From: Colwellia sp.
Lineage (GTDB): Bacteria > Pseudomonadota > Gammaproteobacteria > Enterobacterales > Alteromonadaceae
Assembly (NCBI GenBank): GCA_013215385.1
Contig: JABSOY010000008.1
Span: forward strand, 62,001-126,000
Length of the DNA: 64,000 bases
Direction: 5' to 3'
Shown: one piece after another, positions 46,946-55,928 of the stretch
Layout of the letters: each line of letters starts with the position of its first letter
Numbering within the stretch: position 1 is the first letter of the stretch
Notes under the pieces: model-generated
What the model saw: only the letters and a program-made list of their open reading frames with translations
Database searches by the model: none
What the model was told of the DNA's origin: nothing
Translations under genes and position numbers: made by a program

Positions 46946-48316
46946 ATGTACGATCCTTTACACGATAAATCTCCTGGCTGTGGCGTTGCCTATCCACAAA
47001 GTTATTGGGCTGAAAATGCTGATACAAAAAATAATGCCCCAATAAGTGATGGGCAAGTTATTCAAGACTTAGACGTTGATGTTGCAATTATAGGGGCGGG
47101 TTATACCGGTCTTTCTTGTGCGTTACATTTAGCGCGTGAGCACGGCATTAAAGCGCATGTATTAGAAGCTAATCAAACAGCTTGGGGTTGTAGCGGCAGA
47201 AATGCCGGCTTTATTTTAAAGTCTTCAGGTCGAAAGTCTTATAGTGATATGGCGAAAAAGTGGGGCGAAGAAGTGATGCGTGGCATTTATGATGAAATGT
47301 GCTCGGGTGTTGAAACCGTTAAATCACTTATTGCCGAAGGCATTGACTGCGATGTACAAGCACGTGGTTTTTTAAAAGTTGCTCATAAGCCTAGTAAATT
47401 AGCAGAACTTATCAGCCAAGCTGAGTTACAACAAAAAACCTTTGCCGGTATTAAGAATAGTGATGTCGAAGTGTTGACGAGGAATGAAGTTCGTCAACAA
47501 TACATGGACGATAAAAATGCTTATGGCGCTATTCGTTATCAAGACGGCTTTGGTTTGAACCCATTAAAGCTTGCGTGGGGCTATCAAAAATTAGCGCGAG
47601 CAGCTGGCGCTAAAGTTCACACAAGTTCGCCCGTTTTAAACTTTATCGACGAAGGTCAACATCAAAAGCTGATTACACCACTGGGGGTTGTAAAGGCTAA
47701 GAAAGTGGTGATTGCGACGAATGGTTATACACCGAAAGGTTTTCATTCATTAACGACCGACCGTACGTTACCGGTACTTTCACAAATTATTGTTACTGAA
47801 CCTTTGTCAGAGCAACAATTAGCTGAGTGCAACTTTTTAACATCGAATGTTGTTATGGATACCCGCGCGCTAAAATATTATTACAGAAAGCTACCCGATA
47901 ATCGTATTTTATTTGGCGGCCGCGGAGCTATTACCGGTAAATCTGCCGATGATCCTTATTACGCTCAGCGATTGTTAGCTGTGTTAAAAACCAGTTTTCC
48001 ACCTCTGGGGAATTTAAAATATCAATATGCTTGGTCAGGCTGGATATGTATGGCCTTAGATGACATGCCACATATTTATCAAAATACGCAACAGAATATT
48101 TTTTACAGTATGGGCTATTGCGGATCGGGTGTGTCGTTTTCAGTACAGGCAGGTAAACGGCTAGCTGAGAAAGTAGCCGAAAAGGCTATAGATAAAAAAA
48201 TCGCTAATTTGCCATTATATAACAAAGCGTTGCCGAAATTTCCATTCGCGCCTTTAAGACGAGTCGGGCAATGGGGCTATTTTCATTATGGTAAAATAAA
48301 AGATGAGTGGTTATAA
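46946..48316 (+). CDS. FAD-dependent oxidoreductase (DAO family, PuuB-like)
   Basis: A 456-residue oxidoreductase. The dinucleotide-binding motif is VAIIGAGYTGLSCALHLARE near residue 49. The N-terminal leader SPGCGVAYPQSYW and the later GWGCSGRNAGFI-type segment (TAWGCSGRNAGFILKSSG) fit the DAO group that includes gamma-glutamylputrescine oxidase. The C-terminal flavin contact is MGYCGSGVSFSVQAGKRLAE near residue 392. No other polyamine genes are near, so the substrate (an N-substituted amine) is inferred from family only. Confidence 0.85.
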   Translation: MYDPLHDKSPGCGVAYPQSYWAENADTKNNAPISDGQVIQDLDVDVAIIGAGYTGLSCALHLAREHGIKAHVLEANQTAWGCSGRNAGFILKSSGRKSYSDMAKKWGEEVMRGIYDEMCSGVETVKSLIAEGIDCDVQARGFLKVAHKPSKLAELISQAELQQKTFAGIKNSDVEVLTRNEVRQQYMDDKNAYGAIRYQDGFGLNPLKLAWGYQKLARAAGAKVHTSSPVLNFIDEGQHQKLITPLGVVKAKKVVIATNGYTPKGFHSLTTDRTLPVLSQIIVTEPLSEQQLAECNFLTSNVVMDTRALKYYYRKLPDNRILFGGRGAITGKSADDPYYAQRLLAVLKTSFPPLGNLKYQYAWSGWICMALDDMPHIYQNTQQNIFYSMGYCGSGVSFSVQAGKRLAEKVAEKAIDKKIANLPLYNKALPKFPFAPLRRVGQWGYFHYGKIKDEWL

Positions 48317-48322
48317 CTGGAG

Positions 48323-48339
48323 TGTCCATAAATTTTACA
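48323..48339 (+). promoter_or_regulatory. Putative enhancer-binding-protein site upstream of the second PEP-CTERM gene
   Basis: TGTCCATAAATTTTACA has the same TGTC-N6-TTTTACA form as the site at 45371. It ends 63 bases before the -24 GG of the sigma-54 promoter (65 bases at the other gene). The matching sequence and distance suggest one common activator. Confidence 0.5.
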
Positions 48340-48399
48340 CAATTGTTTTTTATTTACCTGCCTTGGTTTTAACTCATTGATCTTTTGTGAAAAAATCTT

Positions 48400-48416
48400 T
48401 AGGAATGTTTCTTGCA
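48400..48416 (+). promoter_or_regulatory. Sigma-54 (-24/-12) promoter of the second PEP-CTERM gene
   Basis: TAGGAATGTTTCTTGCA has the exact GG-N10-GC spacing and a perfect TTGCA -12 element; the -24 element is weaker (AGGAAT). The gene start is 69 bases downstream. Confidence 0.55.
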
Positions 48417-48484
48417 GTCATAATCTAAGTATCTATTCATCTATCTATGCCAAATGATATTTCGATGATAATAAGGAAAAATAA

Positions 48485-49792
48485 ATGGCTGACATCAATA
48501 AGAAAAAATCAACATTAGCACTTGCCGTTGGTTTACTCTTGACCGCTGGTCTGAGTAATTTTGCATCAGCAAGTACTACAACCAGTGATACCGAGCATTA
48601 TTTAGTGATTGCTACTGGTGGACAAAGCGTATCTCAAGATCATTTTATTTTGTCAAATGCTGAAATTGGCGCTAACCAAGAATTTTTATCTGTTGGAGAA
48701 CCTCCTAGTGGCGGGACCCAAATATTAGGGAAATTCCATAGTGACGATTTGGAAGGCTTTGGTGGCGGTGTAACGTTAAATAATAAAGGCTTTAATATTT
48801 CTCCTGACAATATTACTGCTCTACAAGGTAAAGATTACAGTGGTAATGCTGCTTTAATTGGAGATAATGCCAAAGCAAACTTTTCAAATGCAGATGTCAA
48901 CGCTAAAGATAATAGTGCTAATAGTGGGGTTTTATGTGCTAATTCTACAAATAGTGAATGTGCACAAGATAGCACTGCGTTCTTTGAAGAGTCTGATCCT
49001 AATAACCGAGCAGCTTATGATATTGGTAATGGCGCTACAAGTGGCGTTGATTTTACCCTTGCTAGTGGTAACGGCTTAATCAATGACTTGGCGCAACAAC
49101 GTGATTGGATCCTTGATCTAGCAACGGATGTTACTTGGGACATGTCAGATATTAGTCAATTTGTTAATGGTAGTATGAATGATATCACAACATCTATAGA
49201 TGGTCTTAATAGTAATACAAGCGGCGAAAATGCTGATTATGTAGTCATAGATTTAGACTTAGGTAATAGTGGTTACTTTAATCTTAATAATGTTAACTGG
49301 GTCATTGAAAGTTTAACTGGCTTAACAGCCATATTTCGCATGGTTGATGGCCAATATTATAGCTTTGATAACGCTTCTGTAATGTTAAGTGATGGTACAG
49401 AAAATCTTGAGAAGTTAGGCAATGGTGAATTAGGTGCTATCTTTTACCAAGATGCCTATAAAGGAACTAACGAGATATTTAATTTAAGTAACGTTGTACT
49501 TGGTGGCATTGGCTTATGGGACTTTACCGACTTTAATCCAGGAGGGAAAAATGGTCAGTTGATGAAAGATATTGACTCTGTATGGACAGATCATAGTAGT
49601 ACCAATACTAAAATAACCATGGATAATGCCCAAGGCTGTGGTCAGTTCATCAGTAATACCATTAATATGCAAAACGCTCGTTGGGCTCGTTGTGCACTAG
49701 GAGCCCCTAGCGTAGATGTACCTGAGCCAAGTACCTTATTATTATTTGCTTTAGGTTTATTTGGTTTAAGATCACGTAATAAAACAGTGTAA
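48485..49792 (+). CDS. PEP-CTERM sorting-domain protein (large)
   Basis: An exported protein of 435 residues. The signal peptide is LALAVGLLLTAGLSNFASA. The mature part is rich in Asn, Asp, Ser and Gly, beta-helical in character (for example ADYVVIDLDLGNSGYFNLNN), and loosely recalls choice-of-anchor-A surface proteins; I am not sure of that. Two cysteine pairs may form disulfides. The C-terminus is the sorting signal VPEPSTLLLFALGLFGLRSR. It ends with a terminator before prsT. It has its own sigma-54 promoter. Confidence 0.9.
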   Translation: MADINKKKSTLALAVGLLLTAGLSNFASASTTTSDTEHYLVIATGGQSVSQDHFILSNAEIGANQEFLSVGEPPSGGTQILGKFHSDDLEGFGGGVTLNNKGFNISPDNITALQGKDYSGNAALIGDNAKANFSNADVNAKDNSANSGVLCANSTNSECAQDSTAFFEESDPNNRAAYDIGNGATSGVDFTLASGNGLINDLAQQRDWILDLATDVTWDMSDISQFVNGSMNDITTSIDGLNSNTSGENADYVVIDLDLGNSGYFNLNNVNWVIESLTGLTAIFRMVDGQYYSFDNASVMLSDGTENLEKLGNGELGAIFYQDAYKGTNEIFNLSNVVLGGIGLWDFTDFNPGGKNGQLMKDIDSVWTDHSSTNTKITMDNAQGCGQFISNTINMQNARWARCALGAPSVDVPEPSTLLLFALGLFGLRSRNKTV

Positions 49793-49806
49793 AGTTTAAA
49801 TCTTTG

Positions 49807-49838
49807 GAAAAACGGTCAATTTATTGGTCGTTTTTTTT
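49807..49838 (+). terminator. Terminator after the second PEP-CTERM gene
   Basis: A 12-bp stem with two G-T wobble pairs (AAAAACGGTCAA with TTGGTCGTTTTT) is followed by a run of eight T in total. It separates the PEP-CTERM gene from prsT. Confidence 0.8.
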
Positions 49839-49888
49839 GCTAAAAAGACTATGCTTAATATAGTTATCTTCTATTTTCAAAGGCTTAT

Positions 49889-52717
49889 ATGCTTAATTTT
49901 CCCCGTGTCAGGCAAGTTATCAATAAAGTAGTCACCATAGGGCTATTCACATTTGTACTTATTGTTTCTACGTTCACTTATGCCGAAGAAAAAAATAGTG
50001 TTTTAGAGCAACACGAGCTGGCACAACAAGCTTTTAATTATGATAAAAACGAAACAGCATATATTCATTTAAAAAACGCTTTGCAACAAGATGGTAACTA
50101 TATTCCCAGTAAAGTGCTGATGGGAAAATTATTGCTAAGGTATGGTTATATCAATGATGCGGTGCTTGAATTTGAAGAAGTTATTAATTTAGGCGCTGAT
50201 ATAGCACTCTTTATTCAACCCTTTGGCGAGGCTTTATTATTATCGAATAAACCACAAGCAGTGTTAAACTTGGCGAAAGATGTAAGGCTGTCAAGTCAAA
50301 GTCTAACGCAGTTATATGTCTTTAGAGGCAAAGCGCAAGCACAGCTTAAAAATAATGATCGAGAGCTTGCTGAATATAAAAAAGCACTACGACTTAATCC
50401 AAACAGTAGTATCGCACTCAATAGTATTGCGGGTTATTATTTTAAATTGCAACAACTTGAAAAAGCACAGCAGTTTCTTGATAAGTCATTTCAAAATAGC
50501 AAACAAGAATACCTGACCTGGCATTTACAGGCACAAATATATAAACAGCAGTCGTTAAATCAGCAAGCAATTGATACCTATTTGAAAGCTTTAGCGATAG
50601 CGCCAGAATTTCTTGATGCCAAGCGTGGTATTGCCAGTGTCTATATTAATCAGAATGATGATGAAAAAGCACTTGAATTAGTCAAGCAGGTATTAGAAAA
50701 ATCCCCTAACGATCCTCGGGCCAAACTATTACATGCAAATTTATTATTTAAACAAAACAATAATAAAGAAGCGAAAGCGATATTAACTAGCTTAAATCAA
50801 AAAATAGCGCTAATCCCTGAAGATGTGCAATTAAAAAATAACTATTTATTTTTTATTAACGCCTTAAGTCAATATTTACTGGAGAACTATCAGTCGGCAC
50901 TACGCAATATTAATAAATTTTTGCGAGATGAACCGGATAACTTTCAAGCTATTTCTCTCGCGGTTAATATTTACCTTAAGTTGGGGCAATACATCCCGGC
51001 ACGTGATTTACTTGATAAACATGTCGTAAAAGTTATGCCAGAAATCGACATGGCGGTAACACTATGTCAGCTATACATAGATAATCGAAATATTTTTAAA
51101 TGTGAAGAATTATTACCTAAGTTGAAAGCCCTGTACCCACAAGCTAGCCAATTAATATTAGTAGAAGCAAAACTTTTGGAAAGTAGACGACAGGCGTCTA
51201 TAGCCGTTACTTTTTTAGAACAAGCAAATGATAATAATCGAAATATTGCCTATGAAAAAGCGTTAATTCGACTCTATATGCGAACCGAAAAAGTAACGAA
51301 AGCGGGCCGATTAATCGAAAAGTTGTTAAAGGAATACCCACAAAATATAGAATTGATGAATGCCTTAGCTGCATCGTTAATTAAGTTAAAAAAATATCCG
51401 CAAGCTCTAGGGGTGCTAAAGCATATATTGCTTAAACAACCTACAAACTATAGCGCTCGTTTCAATACCGCCTCAGCCTTGTTAGAAGCTGGAGCTGCCG
51501 AACAAGCGAAAGCGATGTTATTAAACTTGCTTGATCAGAGAGCGGGTCAAGCAAACGCGAGATTACTCCTAACCAAAGCACAGCTAGCTCTTGGAAATTC
51601 ACCGCAAGCAATTATTGAGCTGCAAACATTGATTAGCTATCACCCAGATCATGTTAATGGCAATGAAATGTTGATGTTGTTATTAAAAACAACAGGGCAA
51701 TTCGAGCAAGCACTTATAGTGGTAAATAAATTAAGTAAATTTGATAGCTTGAATGAAAACTACCTTAAAGAAAAAGCGGAGCTTTATTTATTAATTGGCG
51801 ATAGCAAGCAATACCAAACGCAGGTGAATAGGCTACAAAGCTTATGGTTTCAGCAAGCCGATAAGCTCACTTATTTAGCAACGATGCAAAGAAATTATGG
51901 CGACATTAAAGGAGCCAGAACAACCATTAATTTAGCAAATAAGCTTAAACCGAACAATGCTCAAGTAAATTATGAAAATGTTAAAATAAGTTTGTTTGAA
52001 AAGGATCTTAAAACCGCAAATAAGTATTTAAGTCGTTTGAAGAAAAGTACTTTAGAAAAATCTAAAATACTGTTGCTTGAAGGCGATTACTTGTTAGCGA
52101 CTCAGCAAGCAAAACCAGCTCAAGATAAATATTTAGCAGCATTCGAGTTAAACAATACTAATAACATGGCATTAGCCAAAGCATATAACTTAGCATTGCT
52201 CGGCCTGAATGATGAACGATTTGAAGCTTTACTCGTTGCTGCCATACAGCAACAAAATAGTAATATTTATCATCGAAATATTTTGGCAGACTTTTACTTA
52301 AAAAATAAGCGATATGTTGAAGCTGCTGAACATTACCTGTTACTTGAAAAAGCCAAACGTTTACCAAATCGGGCAAGTATTTTAAATAACCTTGCGTTCT
52401 CTTTAATGGCTACTGATAACTTAAAAGCACAAATTTATGCGGAACAAGCCGTGAAATTACAACCAAGTTCAGCGGCAATAGTTGATACTTACGGCTGGAT
52501 TTTATTCAAAAACAAACAGTTTGAACAAGCGCTGAAAACACTTAATCAGGCTAAGTCGATTGATTCAACTAATACAGAAATTCGTTATCATTTAGCTGAA
52601 ACATTAATGCAATTATCACGTAAAGCTGAAGCTAAAGTTGAACTCACTTACGTACTGACAAAATCTCGGAGTAAAGCTGAATTGGCACTAGCAAAAAATT
52701 TGTTTTCTCAGCTTTAG
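49889..52717 (+). CDS. prsT: PEP-CTERM system TPR-repeat protein PrsT
   Basis: A 942-residue protein with a membrane or signal segment (VVTIGLFTFVLIVSTFTYA) and tetratricopeptide repeats across the whole length, for example NREKALRLNPNSSIALN-type units (ELAEYKKALRLNPNSS) and DTYGWILFKNKQFEQALKTL near the C-terminus. The size, the dense TPR array and the location next to PEP-CTERM genes fit PrsT, a lipo- or periplasmic TPR protein of exosortase systems that is often near exopolysaccharide genes. No exosortase (XrtA/EpsH), PrsK or PrsR gene lies in this window. Confidence 0.87.
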   Translation: MLNFPRVRQVINKVVTIGLFTFVLIVSTFTYAEEKNSVLEQHELAQQAFNYDKNETAYIHLKNALQQDGNYIPSKVLMGKLLLRYGYINDAVLEFEEVINLGADIALFIQPFGEALLLSNKPQAVLNLAKDVRLSSQSLTQLYVFRGKAQAQLKNNDRELAEYKKALRLNPNSSIALNSIAGYYFKLQQLEKAQQFLDKSFQNSKQEYLTWHLQAQIYKQQSLNQQAIDTYLKALAIAPEFLDAKRGIASVYINQNDDEKALELVKQVLEKSPNDPRAKLLHANLLFKQNNNKEAKAILTSLNQKIALIPEDVQLKNNYLFFINALSQYLLENYQSALRNINKFLRDEPDNFQAISLAVNIYLKLGQYIPARDLLDKHVVKVMPEIDMAVTLCQLYIDNRNIFKCEELLPKLKALYPQASQLILVEAKLLESRRQASIAVTFLEQANDNNRNIAYEKALIRLYMRTEKVTKAGRLIEKLLKEYPQNIELMNALAASLIKLKKYPQALGVLKHILLKQPTNYSARFNTASALLEAGAAEQAKAMLLNLLDQRAGQANARLLLTKAQLALGNSPQAIIELQTLISYHPDHVNGNEMLMLLLKTTGQFEQALIVVNKLSKFDSLNENYLKEKAELYLLIGDSKQYQTQVNRLQSLWFQQADKLTYLATMQRNYGDIKGARTTINLANKLKPNNAQVNYENVKISLFEKDLKTANKYLSRLKKSTLEKSKILLLEGDYLLATQQAKPAQDKYLAAFELNNTNNMALAKAYNLALLGLNDERFEALLVAAIQQQNSNIYHRNILADFYLKNKRYVEAAEHYLLLEKAKRLPNRASILNNLAFSLMATDNLKAQIYAEQAVKLQPSSAAIVDTYGWILFKNKQFEQALKTLNQAKSIDSTNTEIRYHLAETLMQLSRKAEAKVELTYVLTKSRSKAELALAKNLFSQL

Positions 52718-52878
52718 CTAATTTGAATAGTTGACGCTGTGTGGCGGGATTTAGTAAATAAAAAATAAAATCAGTGAGCTTATACGTGTCAATCTTGCCA
52801 TAACTTATTTTTATTAAGCTGCGGTGTTCTCTTTTTCACCCAAATAAATCTTCACTATTTCCACCCCCGTTTACTGTG

Positions 52879-52923
52879 CGTTAAGCTATGTCTATCTGCA
52901 GTGAAATAGCTTAACGGCTTTTA
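52879..52923 (+). terminator. Hairpin between convergent prsT and the DUF945 gene
   Basis: An 11-bp perfect stem (CGTTAAGCTAT at 52879-52889, complement at 52906-52916) has a 16-base loop. The plus-strand flank GGCTTTTATATT is moderately T-rich, so it best serves prsT. Confidence 0.55.
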
Positions 52924-52950
52924 TATTAGTTTAAAATTATAAGCGTGAAT

Positions 52951-54369
52951 TTAGAAAGGCAGCGGGATGAGCTTTTCATTCACTTTAAATTGGCTGTCCT
53001 TTAAAAGAAAATCTGTGGTGTAATGACTATCTGTTGCCACTAATAAGCCTTGCTGCGTTAACATGTCTAACATTTGCGGGACTTGTTGAGCGGCCATTTT
53101 GTCAATTTCTTCTGCTGACATATCTTGTGCTTGTGGGTTGGCGAGTAATTGCTTTTTCATAAACTGTTTAGCAAAAAATTCAATGACTGCTTTATCACCC
53201 GTTACTTTGCCATTAATTAGGGCATGCGCTAACCAAAACTTTTGATCTTCAATCGGCATTGGCAATGTTGAAACACCAACTAAACTGGTGTGCATTGTGG
53301 CATTAATTTTTCCTTCAGGAAAAGTACCACGTAAGCTGGTAATATTAATTTGTGGCTCAGTGCTAAGTAAGGTAAGTAAGTTATCTTGAGCAAAGCCCAG
53401 CATTTTTGCTTGCATATCTTCAGCGTTGACATCACCAAGCGTTTGACTGAACACTTGGTATGCTTTAACAAATTTCCCGCTAATATTATTCACTGCTATA
53501 TCAAGCGCTATATCTTCGACATGATATTCATTAATATCGCCAGCTTTTACCCCGTATGATAATTGCATGTTAGCTTGCTGTTTTTCTTTATCCAAAAATG
53601 AAGAAGCAGCAACATAAAGGTCGGTAAGATTGATATTTTCATCTATATTGTCGTTAAATTTAATAGAAGAAAAATTTATCATTGTTTCAGAATCATAAAG
53701 GCCGCTATTATAAATTTGTTCTAATGTGGCTGTTATTTGCATATTGATGGTGAGATCTTTCATGATCAAATCACCTGCTTCCGCAGTCGCCGTTAAGTCT
53801 GTTGCGCCGCCTTTATAGGAAAACTCTTGCCCATCATATTGCCCACTACCTTGGTAACCACTAAATATCATGCTGACCATATCAGGAGTGTCACTTGTAG
53901 AAAATGCTGCTATTTTATCTTGGTAGTTATGGTCGCCGAGCAGGCCCATTAAACCATTAACTTGGTAGAAATCTGTATTTTCTGCCCAGACAAGGTGTTC
54001 TCTTAACGCTTGACCATCAACACTTGCAGTCCATGATATCAAGGCTAAGTTGCTTTGTTCATTAAAGATAAATGGGCCATGTTCGGCTTTTATTTCAATG
54101 ACTAAAGAAAAGTTTTCGGTAAATGTTGTATCGGGTACTCCAGTTAAACCTGCGGTATCTAAACTGACAACTAATGAAGCATCAGTAGAAAACCATTGTG
54201 AATTAATTGCTTGAACCTCTAAAGTGTAACCGGGGGTATTATTAACTTTTTCAGCTATAGAATAGAGGGTAGTTGAAAACTGATTACCCACTAATTTAGG
54301 AGCGATTATACCAATTGATAAAATGGTAATTATGACTATTGCGAGTGTTTTTTTCATATGTGAATCCAT
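52951..54369 (-). CDS. DUF945 (YdgA-like) family protein
   Basis: A 472-residue protein with one N-terminal membrane or signal segment (TLAIVIITILSIGIIAPKLV) and a long beta-rich periplasmic region. The segment YSIAEKVNNTPGYTLEVQAI and the pattern of alternating hydrophobic strands fit DUF945/YdgA, an inner-membrane-anchored protein of unknown function. A second ATG at 54357 could be the true start (MKKTLAIV). It lies 77 bases after the anti-sigma-type gene on the same strand, so it may belong to the same operon. Confidence 0.75.
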   Translation of the reverse strand: MDSHMKKTLAIVIITILSIGIIAPKLVGNQFSTTLYSIAEKVNNTPGYTLEVQAINSQWFSTDASLVVSLDTAGLTGVPDTTFTENFSLVIEIKAEHGPFIFNEQSNLALISWTASVDGQALREHLVWAENTDFYQVNGLMGLLGDHNYQDKIAAFSTSDTPDMVSMIFSGYQGSGQYDGQEFSYKGGATDLTATAEAGDLIMKDLTINMQITATLEQIYNSGLYDSETMINFSSIKFNDNIDENINLTDLYVAASSFLDKEKQQANMQLSYGVKAGDINEYHVEDIALDIAVNNISGKFVKAYQVFSQTLGDVNAEDMQAKMLGFAQDNLLTLLSTEPQINITSLRGTFPEGKINATMHTSLVGVSTLPMPIEDQKFWLAHALINGKVTGDKAVIEFFAKQFMKKQLLANPQAQDMSAEEIDKMAAQQVPQMLDMLTQQGLLVATDSHYTTDFLLKDSQFKVNEKLIPLPF

Positions 54370-54445
54370 ATTAATATACTAGATATAAATTATTTGATAG
54401 TAATTACATCTAGCTTTCCATTGAGGGCGTCATCATCGCATGTTT

Positions 54446-55342
54446 TTAATTATTTGTATTTAAAATTATCACCATAGATAATGCTTTGTTTTTTAACAGT
54501 AATTCGTTTGAATCATTTTGGTGTATTGCAATGATTTTGAAACTATTCTTATCTAAACGATAAGGTAAAGACTGCTGCTTATCTTGATAAATATTAATAA
54601 TATATGCCATGTCGTTTTCTGAGTGTAAAGACCACAACCATTGATTTTTAGCGTCCAACGTTTTGTTTGAAAGTGTGTATTGTTGAAACTGCTTAATGGA
54701 TAGGGACATTATTGTCTGCTTTTTCTCTAGCGCTGGCCCTATTTTAGCGAAGAACTTACCTGCAACAGGGGCTAATGTCACCATTTGTGCCACTGGTTTT
54801 TGTTTGGCCAATTGACTATGCTGTTTATATTGCATGGCGCGTAGCGTTCTTTCGTTAACGGCTACTTTCGTATTATTGGCTACCGAATTTGCCATTTGTC
54901 CAGATCTAGCTGAATAGCTAGCCTCTTCTTGGTAATCAATTTGTTCAGCTATTACTTCTTGAACCGAAAAAGACTCTATGTCAGAGACTGCATTAATAGG
55001 ATTTTTAAGGATAAGATCTTTTTTCAGTATGATGTCAGCTTGTTCATTAGGCAGTATATTTGCTTGTTGAAGAACAACCAAGCTTACTACTAGTGTTATA
55101 GATGCAGCAGTAGCTAGCATTGAATACCAAGTAATGTGATTGTTTCGTTTGGATTTATCCGATTTATTAATAGCTTTATGTGCAGCACTTAGAATACGTT
55201 GATCTAATAATTCACTAGGCTGGCTTTGCTGTTCTTGTGATACTTCATCATAAAGTTCATCAATAAACGCTTCGTTACTTTGCTGTTGAAGTGTTGATTT
55301 TTGAGTCTGTTTGTCGTTATTGCCAGTATGATTAGTTGACAT
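54446..55342 (-). CDS. Membrane protein in the anti-sigma factor position
   Basis: A protein of 298 residues with a cytosolic N-terminal part (about 1-90, acidic and glutamine-rich, with QSNEAFIDELYDEVSQEQQS), one membrane helix near residue 95 (SMLATAASITLVVSLVVLQQ) and a periplasmic C-terminal domain. No recognised zinc anti-sigma motif is seen. The gene overlaps the sigma gene by 11 bases and is co-directional. That context and the single helix suggest an anti-sigma factor, but this is inference. The start at MSTNHTG is chosen; the frame is open 12 codons further. Confidence 0.75.
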   Translation of the reverse strand: MSTNHTGNNDKQTQKSTLQQQSNEAFIDELYDEVSQEQQSQPSELLDQRILSAAHKAINKSDKSKRNNHITWYSMLATAASITLVVSLVVLQQANILPNEQADIILKKDLILKNPINAVSDIESFSVQEVIAEQIDYQEEASYSARSGQMANSVANNTKVAVNERTLRAMQYKQHSQLAKQKPVAQMVTLAPVAGKFFAKIGPALEKKQTIMSLSIKQFQQYTLSNKTLDAKNQWLWSLHSENDMAYIINIYQDKQQSLPYRLDKNSFKIIAIHQNDSNELLLKNKALSMVIILNTNN

Positions 55343-55928
55343 AATGCTGTAACCCCTTACGTAAACGTTGCAAAGCATAACGCCAACTGCTTTTGACTTT
55401 TTCTTGATGCTGCGCTGTTATTTGTGCAATTTGTTCGATAGAAAATCCAGACTCTTGCTTTAACAAAAAAACTTCTCGTTGCGTTATCGGCAATGCTGCA
55501 ATATTAAGGGATAACGCTCGCTGTAACTGCTGTGTTTGTTGTTGCTCACAAAGCTGAGTTGCTGCTATTGTGGCCGTTAAATCATTATCATCTGTATTAT
55601 AGTTACCTTCATTTTGAGTACTTTTTTTCTTGTAGTGATCAATTAACGTGTTTCTCGCAATAGTAAACAGGTAAGTTTTAAATAAGGCTTGCGCTTGATA
55701 CTTTTCTCTAGCATTAATTAATTTTAACCAAGTATCGTGGCAAAGCTCTTCAGCAATAGCGATTGGTAATCCTTGTTTAACAAAAAAAAGATAAACCACT
55801 TGTTTATGCCTCTGATAAAGGGAGTCAAATGCTGATGCTTGTCCTTTGGCGTAAGCAAGCATCAGCGCTTCATCGGCAACCGATTGTTTTGAATGTTCAG
55901 TCGGTAATACCACTTGATTCAATAGCAA
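55332..55928 (-). CDS. ECF-type RNA polymerase sigma factor
   Basis: A 198-residue sigma factor. Region 2 covers about residues 30-100 (ASAFDSLYQRHKQVVYLFFV, then LCHDTWLKLI, then FKTYLFTIARNTLIDHYKKK). Region 4 covers about residues 135-195 (LPITQREVFLLKQESGFSIE, then IAQITAQHQEKVKSSWRYAL). There is no region 1 or 3, which is the ECF pattern. Start codon is uncertain: the frame opens at a TTG directly after the vWA stop, with a GTG a few codons on. The operon order vWA, sigma, anti-sigma candidate is clear. Confidence 0.9.
   Translation of the reverse strand: MLLNQVVLPTEHSKQSVADEALMLAYAKGQASAFDSLYQRHKQVVYLFFVKQGLPIAIAEELCHDTWLKLINAREKYQAQALFKTYLFTIARNTLIDHYKKKSTQNEGNYNTDDNDLTATIAATQLCEQQQTQQLQRALSLNIAALPITQREVFLLKQESGFSIEQIAQITAQHQEKVKSSWRYALQRLRKGLQHYVN

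Noticed and set aside
49826-49840. Possible sigma-54 promoter before prsT (TGG...GCT)
   Set aside because: The GG to GC spacing is 11 bases instead of 10 and the element overlaps the terminator of the previous gene.
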